64,000 nucleotides of DNA from Streptomyces amritsarensis (lineage in GTDB: Bacteria; Actinomycetota; Actinomycetes; Streptomycetales; Streptomycetaceae), in assembly GCF_001953875.1 (NCBI RefSeq), contig NZ_MQUR01000002.1:113422-177421 (forward strand), in the 5' to 3' direction. The first letter of the stretch is position 1. Every line of letters begins with the position of its first letter. The notes beneath the pieces were generated by a model, which searched no databases, was not told the DNA's origin, and worked only from the letters and a program-made list of their open reading frames with translations. Of the stretch, positions 58,192-64,000 are shown in pieces. The translations under genes and the position numbers were made by a program.

Positions 58192-59259
58192 ATGGACCTG
58201 CCAGTGATGCCTCCGGTCAAACCGATGCTCGCCAAGTCGGTGGCGAAGATCCCACCCGGCATGCAGTACGAGGCCAAGTGGGACGGCTTCCGGGCCCTCG
58301 TGCATCGCGACGGCGACGAGGTCGAGGTGGGCAGCCGTACGGGCAAGTCCTTGACCAGGTACTTTCCGGAGCTGGTGGAGGCTTTCAGAGCGAATCTGCC
58401 CGCCCGCTGCGTCGTGGACGGCGAGATCGTGATCGTCCACGACGGGCGTCTGGACTTCGACCGGCTGACCGAGCGGATCCACCCCGCGCAGTCCCGTGTC
58501 GCCCTTCTGGCGGAGACGACCCCCGCCAGCTTCATCGCCTTCGATCTGCTCGCGCTCGGCGACGAGGCGCTCCTCGACGCCCCGCTCACCGACCGCCGTA
58601 CCGCCTTGGTCAGGTCCCTCTCCACCACACGGCCCCCCGTCCACCTCGCGCCCGCGACCACCGATCCCGCGCTCGCGCGGGAGTGGTTCGAGCGGTTCGA
58701 GGGCGCCGGGCTCGACGGGGTGATCGCCAAACCGCTCGATCTCCCCTACCGGCCCGATGCCCGCCTCATGTACAAGATCAAGCACGAACGTACCGCCGAC
58801 GTCGTCGTCGCCGGTTTCCGTTTCCACAAGAGCGGTCCGATTGTCGGATCGCTCCTGCTCGGCCTGCACGACGCTCAGGGCACGCTCCAGCACGTGGGCG
58901 TCTGCGCCGCCTTCCCCATGAAGCGCCGCGCCGAGCTGGTGGAGGAGCTCGAACCCCTGCGGATGCCCGACCCGACCGGGCACCCGTGGGCCGCCTGGGC
59001 CGAGGAGTCCGCCCACGAGAGCGCCCGGCTCCCCGGCGCGCAGAGCCGCTGGACCGGCAAGAAGGACCTCTCGTGGGTGCCGCTGCGCCCGGAGCGCGTC
59101 ATCGAGGTCGGATACGACCACATGGAGGGGGACCGCTTCCGGCACACCGCGCAGTTCCGCCGCTGGCGGCCCGACCGGACGCCGGAGAGCTGCACCTACG
59201 CCCAGCTGGAGGAGGTCGTGGGCTACGACCTCGCCGAGGTGCTCGGGCAGGCCGGCTGA
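58192..59259 (+). CDS. ATP-dependent DNA ligase (LigC/LigD-ligase type)
   Basis: A 355-residue ligase. Motif I is YEAKWDGFRALVHRDG (Lys is the adenylated residue), later motifs are CVVDGEIVI, FIAFDLLALGDEAL, LDGVIAKPLDLPYRP, and MYKIKHERTADVVVAGF, then an OB-fold C terminus (VIEVGYDHMEGDRFRHTAQF). It seals nicks, including during end joining or repair. The ATG at 58192 begins the conserved part; the reading frame stays open upstream across the divergent gene only as a shadow. Confidence 0.93.
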   Translation: MDLPVMPPVKPMLAKSVAKIPPGMQYEAKWDGFRALVHRDGDEVEVGSRTGKSLTRYFPELVEAFRANLPARCVVDGEIVIVHDGRLDFDRLTERIHPAQSRVALLAETTPASFIAFDLLALGDEALLDAPLTDRRTALVRSLSTTRPPVHLAPATTDPALAREWFERFEGAGLDGVIAKPLDLPYRPDARLMYKIKHERTADVVVAGFRFHKSGPIVGSLLLGLHDAQGTLQHVGVCAAFPMKRRAELVEELEPLRMPDPTGHPWAAWAEESAHESARLPGAQSRWTGKKDLSWVPLRPERVIEVGYDHMEGDRFRHTAQFRRWRPDRTPESCTYAQLEEVVGYDLAEVLGQAG

Positions 59260-59308
59260 GACCTGCCCTGGGCGCGCGTCGGGCCCGGCGGCGGGCCGGG
59301 CCGGGCCG

Positions 59309-60799
59309 TCAGCCGGCCGTGAGCTTCTCCCACTCCTCCCGGTCCGGGCCCACCCCGTTCGGCGCGTAGTCCGGCCGGGCCGCCAGCCAGCGTGCCACCC
59401 GGGCCCGGACCTCCGGGGCCGCGTACGCCCGCTCCGGCGGCTCCGCCAGGTGCCGCACGCGCGCCCGCGCCCGCATCACCTCGGGGTCCTCGAGCGCGCA
59501 GTCGAACAGTGCGGCCACCTCGCGCGCCGTCCCCGTACGGCCCGCCCGCGTCGCGAAGCGCTCGCCGATGGCCGCGTCGGCGACGACCTGGAAGTCGAAC
59601 CACGGCTTCAGCGTCCGCACCGCCCATTCGTGGTGGTCCACGGCGAACCGCTCCGACCCGGGGTCCCGGTGCGCCGTACGGGCCACCCTGCGCGCCGCCC
59701 ACAGCGCGAGGGAGGCGCCCTGCCCGAGGGTCGGGTTGGTGTGCGTGATCGAGTCGCCGACCGGTACCAGCCCGGTCACCACCGGCCCGCGCTCGTCCAC
59801 GAGTGCGCTCCAGCGGTTGTCCAGGCTCGCCGTGGCCAGTACGCCCGACAGCGGCTCGGCGCCGAGCGCCAGCCAGGCCTCGCCCGGCGGGAAGGCGCGG
59901 GCCGCCCGCTCGAAGACCGCGGGGTCGCGCAACGCCGAACGCGTGGTGTCCGAGGTGTGCACGAACAGCGTCACGGCGAAGACCCTGTTGTCGGCCGGGA
60001 AGACCGCGCACCCGGCGAAGGCGCCGCCGGTCACCGCCCAGGGCCGCCGCGGTCCCTCGTCGATCCCGTCGGGCAACCGGTACCAGCGGCAGAAGTACGC
60101 GAGTCCGGTGCGGTGCCGTTCCACGACGGGCGGGCGGCAGCCGGCCGCGCCGAGCCTGCGCTCGATGCCGCCGCGCCGGCCGCCCGCGTCCACGACGAGG
60201 TCCCCCTCGTAACTACCCGTTCCCGTGGTCACTCCTGTCACCCGGATACTGCCGTCCCCGCCTGCCCCGCCTGCCCCACGGTCTCCGCCTGCCCCGTCGG
60301 CCCCGTCGACCCCGTCGGCACAGTCGAGGGCGCGCCCGGCGCGGTCGGCCCCGGCCTGCGACAGGGTGATGAGTCCCGTGACCGGCTCGCCGTGGCGCAG
60401 GACCGCTCCCGGCTCCGCGCGCAGCGCCGTGGCCAGGGCGCTCTCCAGCACGATGCGCCGCGCCTGGAGCATCACGAGGTCCTCGTCGCCGGGCAGTTCG
60501 GGCGGCCGCACCTCGAACCAGTCCAGCTCGTGCCGCTCACGGGCGCCCAGCCGGAGCATCTCCGCGTACACGTCGGGCAGGTCGTCCCGCAGGACGTTGC
60601 GGGCGGCTCCGAGCAGCGCATGCGGCTGGACCGCCTGCGGTACGGTCGGCCGCCGCCAGCCGAAGAAGTCGCGGTCGAGCGCGGTGCCCGGGGCGCGCGT
60701 GTCGCTCTCGAAGAGTTCCGCCGTGTGTCCGCGCCGCGCCGCGAGCAGCGCGGTGGCGAGCCCGCCGATGCCGCCGCCGATGACCAGCACATGTGCCAT
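59309..60799 (-). CDS. FAD-dependent oxidoreductase/monooxygenase-like protein
   Basis: A 496-residue flavoprotein. It has the N-terminal FAD motif VLVIGGGIGGLATALLAARRG (about residues 4-24), and GLVPVGDSITHTNPTLGQGASLALWAA, the second FAD-contacting region of PHBH-like hydroxylases. A Gly/Asp-rich insertion at about 170-195 (DGADGAGGDRGAGGAGG) comes from GC-rich repetitive DNA. Substrate unknown; no natural-product genes flank it. ATG at 60797-60799. Confidence 0.88.
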   Translation of the reverse strand: MAHVLVIGGGIGGLATALLAARRGHTAELFESDTRAPGTALDRDFFGWRRPTVPQAVQPHALLGAARNVLRDDLPDVYAEMLRLGARERHELDWFEVRPPELPGDEDLVMLQARRIVLESALATALRAEPGAVLRHGEPVTGLITLSQAGADRAGRALDCADGVDGADGAGGDRGAGGAGGDGSIRVTGVTTGTGSYEGDLVVDAGGRRGGIERRLGAAGCRPPVVERHRTGLAYFCRWYRLPDGIDEGPRRPWAVTGGAFAGCAVFPADNRVFAVTLFVHTSDTTRSALRDPAVFERAARAFPPGEAWLALGAEPLSGVLATASLDNRWSALVDERGPVVTGLVPVGDSITHTNPTLGQGASLALWAARRVARTAHRDPGSERFAVDHHEWAVRTLKPWFDFQVVADAAIGERFATRAGRTGTAREVAALFDCALEDPEVMRARARVRHLAEPPERAYAAPEVRARVARWLAARPDYAPNGVGPDREEWEKLTAG

Positions 60800-60944
60800 G
60801 GAACGTCCCCCCGAACCGTTGGACCGTACGACGATCACACCGCCCAGAGCCTGCGCGTACGGGGGCGGGCCGAAACCCGCACACGTGTCCGGCACACCGC
60901 TGCCCGGCCCGCGATCCGCGGCGGCCCGGTCCCGTGCCCGCGCC

Positions 60945-61017
60945 CGTACGGCCGGCCGGCCGCCGCTCGTACGGCCGGCCGGGCCCCGCGGTCAGCCGCG
61001 GCCCGTACGGCCGGCCG
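60945..61017. repeat. Three exact copies of a 14-bp palindrome-containing unit
   Basis: CGTACGGCCGGCCG occurs at 60945-60958, 60968-60981 and 61004-61017. The third copy overlaps the 3' end of the thioredoxin-reductase-like gene. The unit contains CGTACG and GGCCGGCC. It may act in transcription termination, but simple high-GC sequence slippage is possible. Confidence 0.7.
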
Positions 61018-62008
61018 CGCCCTCCCCGGCCGGCTCCGCCGCGCCCGCGCGACGGGCCTCCACCGCGCGCCGGGCCTCCTCCTCGATCAGGTCGGCGTTG
61101 AGGGCCGCGGCCGCCTGCGCGCCCTGGGCGGCCGCTCCCGCGACCTTCTCCAGGGGCGCGGTCACGTTGCCCGCCACCCAGACCCCGCGGAGCGCCGTGG
61201 CCCCGGTGGCCGGGTCGGAATCGACGCAACGGCCGATCACGTGGCCGTCCCGGGTCATGTCCGTGGTGGGCAGGCCCAGGCTCGTCAGGACGCCCGAACG
61301 GGCGGTGAACCGCGGGGCCACCACCAGCGCCCGGCACTCCACCGCGGCCCCGCCGGCCAGGGTCACCCCGGCCAACCGGTCGTCCGCGACGGCCAGGCCG
61401 GTCACCTCGCCCTCGACGACCCGGATCCCGAGGGCCGCCAGCAGCTCGCGGTCCTCCTCCCCCGGCGGCCAGGTGTGCGCCAGCAGCGTGGTCCGCTCGC
61501 TCCAGTGCCGCCACAGCTGCGCCTGGTGCACGGCCATCGGACCGTCGGCCAGCACCGCGACCGGCCCGTCCCCCACCTCCCAGCCGTGGCAGTACGGGCA
61601 GTGCAGCACGTCCCTCCCCCAGCGCTCCCCGAGCCCCGGCACCGCCGGCAGCTCGTCCACCAGGCCGGTGGCGACCAGCAGCCGCCGCGCCCGCACGATC
61701 GAGCCGTCCCCGCAGCGGACGAGGAAGTCCCCGTCGGACAGCCGGTCCGCGGCGACGACCGTGCCCGGCCGGATCCGCCCGCCGTAACCCTCCACCTCCG
61801 CGCGCCCCCGGGCGAGCAGTTCGGCCGGGCTCGCCCCGTCCAGGCCGAGGTAGCCGTGCATGTGCGCGGCCGGGGCGTTGCGCGGGCTGCCGGAGTCGAT
61901 CACCAGCACGGAACGGCGGGCCCTGACCAGGGTGAGCGCCCCGGCCAGTCCGGCCGCGCCACCACCGACGACGACCACGTCGAACGAGTCTTCCCTTGTG
62001 TTGTCCAT
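60992..62008 (-). CDS. Thioredoxin reductase-like NAD(P)/FAD-dependent oxidoreductase
   Basis: A 338-residue pyridine-nucleotide disulphide oxidoreductase-type protein with the FAD motif VVVGGGAAGLAGALTL, the redox-active-like CPYCHG (about residues 135-140) as in TrxR-like enzymes, and a C-terminal GVWVAGNVTAPLEKVAG that closes the FAD site. The usual second Rossmann NADPH motif is weak. It may reduce disulphides or act as a small-molecule oxidase. ATG at 62006-62008; divergent from an XRE-cupin regulator, its likely repressor. Confidence 0.88.
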   Translation of the reverse strand: MDNTREDSFDVVVVGGGAAGLAGALTLVRARRSVLVIDSGSPRNAPAAHMHGYLGLDGASPAELLARGRAEVEGYGGRIRPGTVVAADRLSDGDFLVRCGDGSIVRARRLLVATGLVDELPAVPGLGERWGRDVLHCPYCHGWEVGDGPVAVLADGPMAVHQAQLWRHWSERTTLLAHTWPPGEEDRELLAALGIRVVEGEVTGLAVADDRLAGVTLAGGAAVECRALVVAPRFTARSGVLTSLGLPTTDMTRDGHVIGRCVDSDPATGATALRGVWVAGNVTAPLEKVAGAAAQGAQAAAALNADLIEEEARRAVEARRAGAAEPAGEGAAGRTGRG

Positions 62009-62034
62009 GTCTGCGAGGGTCTGCCCGAATCCAC

Positions 62035-62067
62035 CATTTGACAAATGTTCTTGCCGAAGCGGCAAAT
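62035..62067 (+). promoter_or_regulatory. Two palindromes overlapping the divergent promoter of the XRE-cupin gene
   Basis: CATTTG-A-CAAATG (62035-62047) and TTGCCG-AAG-CGGCAA (62051-62065) are both perfect. A consensus -35 TTGACA (62038-62043) and a GCAAAT (62062-62067, a weak -10) are 18 nt apart, placing the start of transcription near the ATG at 62074. The GGAG before that ATG is only 2 nt away, so a leaderless mRNA would explain it. Both palindromes cover the promoter elements, as in autorepression. Confidence 0.6.
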
Positions 62068-62073
62068 GGAGTC

Positions 62074-62691
62074 ATGGCCCCCGAGAAGCAGGACGAGGAA
62101 CTCGCCGGCGTGCTCACGGCGGTGGGCCCGCGGCTGCGGGCCCTGCGCCGGCAGCGCGGCACCACGCTGGCCCAGCTGAGCGAGACCACCGGCATCTCGC
62201 TGTCGACGCTTTCCCGGTTGGAGTCCGGGCAGCGCAGGCCGACCCTGGAGCTGCTGCTTCCGCTGGCCAGGGCGCACCGGGTGGCCCTGGACGAGCTGGT
62301 CGGCGCGCCGGAGACGGGGGATCCGCGGATCCGCCCGCGCCCCTTCGTCCGGCACGGCCACACCTACGTCCCGCTGACCCGCAACTTCGGCGGGGTGCAC
62401 GCCTTCAAGCAGATCCTCCCGCCGGTCGAGGGCCCGGCGCCGGTACCCGAGTTGAAGGTCCACGAAGGCTACGAGTGGCTGTACGTGCTGTCCGGGCGGG
62501 TCCGGCTGCTGCTCGGGGAGCACGACCTCGTGCTCGGCCCCGGAGAGGCCGCCGAGTTCGACACGCGCACACCGCACGCCTTCTGCAACGCCGGTCCGCA
62601 GCCCGCGGAGTTCCTCAGCCTCTTCGGCCCCCAGGGCGAACGGATCCACGTCCGCGCCCGGCCCACCACCTCTCCGGAAGGACGTCCATGA
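62074..62691 (+). CDS. XRE family transcriptional regulator with cupin domain
   Basis: A 205-residue regulator. The XRE HTH is at residues 17-70 (LRALRRQRGTTLAQLSETTG, LSTLSRLESGQRRPTLELLL) and a cupin_2 domain at about 115-190 (HEGYEWLYVLSGRVRLLLG; GEAAEFDTRTPHAFCNAG). XRE-cupin proteins sense small molecules through the cupin. Its stop overlaps the NUDIX start (ATGA). The divergent TrxR-like gene is the probable target. Confidence 0.92.
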   Translation: MAPEKQDEELAGVLTAVGPRLRALRRQRGTTLAQLSETTGISLSTLSRLESGQRRPTLELLLPLARAHRVALDELVGAPETGDPRIRPRPFVRHGHTYVPLTRNFGGVHAFKQILPPVEGPAPVPELKVHEGYEWLYVLSGRVRLLLGEHDLVLGPGEAAEFDTRTPHAFCNAGPQPAEFLSLFGPQGERIHVRARPTTSPEGRP

Positions 62692-63203
62692 GCACCACCG
62701 GCGCAGCACGCCCCGAACGCCCCGAACGGGCCGTTCCGCAGCCGAACGCCGTCGTCGGTGTCGGCCTCGTCGTCATCGGCGCGGACGGCCGGGTGCTGCT
62801 CGGCCAGGCGCACGACGGCCGTTGGGAGCTGCCCGGCGGCAAGGTCGACCCCGGGGAGGGCTTCGAGCAGGCCGCCGCGCGGGAGCTCGCCGAGGAGACG
62901 GATCTGCGGGTGGCTCCCGAGGGCGTCCGCGTCCTGTCCGTACAGATCGACGCGAAGTCCGGCCTGACCCGGCTGACGGCGGCCGCCGTCACCACCACCG
63001 CGCAGGGCGTACCCGTCGTCACCGAGCCCCACAAGATCGCCCGCTGGGAGTGGTTCGCGCCCGTCGAGATCCCGTCGGCGCTCTACGCCCCTTCGGCGGC
63101 GGTGCTCCGCGCCTGGCGCCCCGACCTCACGCAACTGCCGGACGTCCCCTCGCACGACTACCCGACGGCGAGCACCGCCCGACACACCCCGAATGCCGGG
63201 TAG
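62688..63203 (+). CDS. NUDIX hydrolase
   Basis: A 171-residue NUDIX protein. The NUDIX box is GGKVDPGEGFEQAAARELAEETDL, where the last Gly of the consensus is Thr. It hydrolyses nucleoside diphosphate-X compounds; MutT-type or ADP-ribose-type specificity cannot be read. The ATG at 62688 overlaps the regulator's stop (ATGA), so it is co-translated. The C-terminal tail is Pro/Ser/His-rich. The neighbouring serine hydrolase starts 63 bp later. Confidence 0.9.
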   Translation: MSTTGAARPERPERAVPQPNAVVGVGLVVIGADGRVLLGQAHDGRWELPGGKVDPGEGFEQAAARELAEETDLRVAPEGVRVLSVQIDAKSGLTRLTAAAVTTTAQGVPVVTEPHKIARWEWFAPVEIPSALYAPSAAVLRAWRPDLTQLPDVPSHDYPTASTARHTPNAG

Positions 63204-63265
63204 CTGATAAAATTGCGGGATTGTCCGGTTGTTTCATCGTCGAGCACGAGGACCGTGACGCCGAC

Positions 63266-64000
63266 ATGACGAAACCGCGAGCAGCCGCCCGCCGCACCCT
63301 TGTGCTGACGCCGTGCGCGGCCCTGCTCGTGGCAGGGTTCGCGCTGCCCTCGGAGCCCGGCTCGGCGGCCTCGTCCGACGCGCGCGCCGCGTCGCGCGCC
63401 GCACCGGCGGCCACGGCCGGCGCGCCCACGCCCGAGCCCTCCGGGTCCGCGCTGAAGCGGATCGACCCGGCCGCACTCCAGGCTTCCGTGGAACGCGCGG
63501 CCGAAGCGCTCATGGTGCCCGGTGCCATGGTCCTGCTCCGCACCCCGCAGGGCACCTTCCGGGCGAGCGTCGGCACGACCGAGCTCGGCACCGCCGAGCC
63601 GCCCGCCGCGGACACCCGTTTCCGGATCGCCTCCAACACCAAGACCCTGACGTCGGCGCTGATCCTCCTGCTCGCCCAGGAGGGCAGGCTCAAGCTGACC
63701 GACCCGGTGTCCGCGCACGTCCCGGGCGTGCCGAACGGGCAGAACATCACCCTCGCCCACCTGCTCACCATGCGCAGCGGGCTCTACAACTACACCGAAG
63801 CACCCGAGCTGTCGGCCTCCCTGGACGCCGAACCGGCCAAGGCCCGCACGCCTCGGGAGATGCTGGAGATCGCCTTCGCCCGTCCGCCGAACTTCCCGCC
63901 CGGACGGTCGTACGAGTACAGCAACACCAATTACGCGCTGCTGGGGCTCGTGGCGGAGAAGGCCGGCGGGCAGCCGCTGGAACGGCAGTTCCAGGAGCGG
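63266..64000 (+). CDS. Secreted serine hydrolase (beta-lactamase/DD-peptidase fold), 5' part only
   Basis: 245 codons are visible; the gene runs off the right edge. It has a signal peptide (RRTLVLTPCAALLVAGFALP, cleavage before about residue 35), then an Ala/Pro-rich linker. The class C-type catalytic motif SNTK (SxxK) lies in RFRIASNTKTLTSALILLLA, and YSNTNY gives the second (YxN) element. It probably cleaves D-Ala-D-Ala peptides or acts as an esterase at the cell surface. ATG 63266 was chosen because the signal peptide starts there; a nearby GTG is in another frame and stops at once. Confidence 0.88.
   Translation, partial: MTKPRAAARRTLVLTPCAALLVAGFALPSEPGSAASSDARAASRAAPAATAGAPTPEPSGSALKRIDPAALQASVERAAEALMVPGAMVLLRTPQGTFRASVGTTELGTAEPPAADTRFRIASNTKTLTSALILLLAQEGRLKLTDPVSAHVPGVPNGQNITLAHLLTMRSGLYNYTEAPELSASLDAEPAKARTPREMLEIAFARPPNFPPGRSYEYSNTNYALLGLVAEKAGGQPLERQFQER

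Noticed and set aside
1..64000. tRNA, rRNA, CRISPR, transposase or integrase
   Set aside because: Looked for by eye through the whole window; none with support was found.

Overview
The window is high-GC actinobacterial chromosome, almost certainly Streptomyces. The evidence is the strong third-position G+C, frequent GTG starts, many 4-bp ATGA/GTGA gene overlaps, and lineage markers: a WhiB-like protein, an SsgA-like protein, a DUF5753-type XRE regulator followed by a DUF397-like protein, and a hopanoid squalene pathway. From memory, the gene order resembles the hopanoid-to-ssgD stretch of the S. coelicolor chromosome. I saw no rRNA, tRNA, CRISPR array, intact insertion sequence or phage genes.

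Layout. 1-3978 (minus): squalene/hopanoid operon hpnC-hpnD-(150-aa ORF)-hpnE-prenyl synthase, every junction a 4-bp stop/start overlap. 4365-11396 (minus): cell-surface anionic polymer locus with an ABC export pair, a GT2 glycosyltransferase, two CDP-alcohol phosphatidyltransferase-type proteins, a glycerol-1-phosphate dehydrogenase-like enzyme and a sugar-phosphate nucleotidyltransferase. Its first gene appears to start at CTG, and a PHO-box-like direct repeat lies upstream. 11794-17086: GNAT, idi, an RsbW-like ATPase, HdeD, an enoyl-CoA hydratase, and two DJ-1/PfpI-type genes, one fused to AraC. 17188-28534: an ABC-F protein, an operon of ImmA/IrrE-like protease, seven-helix-type membrane protein and SDR, then Tex, a secreted M1 aminopeptidase, an MpaB-type oxygenase and a secreted sphingomyelinase-like phosphodiesterase.

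28701-31827 is an accessory-looking island of somewhat lower GC: an HFCD-type flavoprotein divergent from an XRE regulator, followed by four small ORFs including a 51-aa Cys/His-rich microprotein. 32108-43180 is fatty-acid metabolism: an acyl-CoA ligase with a divergent MerR, SRPBCC and maltokinase-cap proteins, and a run of CoA-transferase, F420-type oxidoreductase, acyl-CoA dehydrogenase, thiolase and FadB. 43450-52786 holds a secreted PKD-repeat protein, an enoyl-reductase-like protein, endonuclease V, YciI, a secreted BNR protein, an SsgA-like protein, a second ABC-F and the XRE/DUF397-like pair.

52953-56867 has an acyl-ACP desaturase behind two palindromic operators, then a coupled four-gene WXG100-like operon that may be a type VII secretion cargo module, then WhiB. 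57097-59259 has divergent LigD-type polymerase and ATP-dependent ligase. 59309-64000 has an FAD enzyme, a thioredoxin-reductase-like enzyme divergent from an XRE-cupin regulator with a NUDIX partner, and a truncated secreted serine hydrolase.

The best candidates for something undescribed are the WXG100-like four-gene operon, the flavoprotein/XRE/microprotein island, and the G1P-dehydrogenase-containing surface-polymer locus with its CTG start and PHO box.
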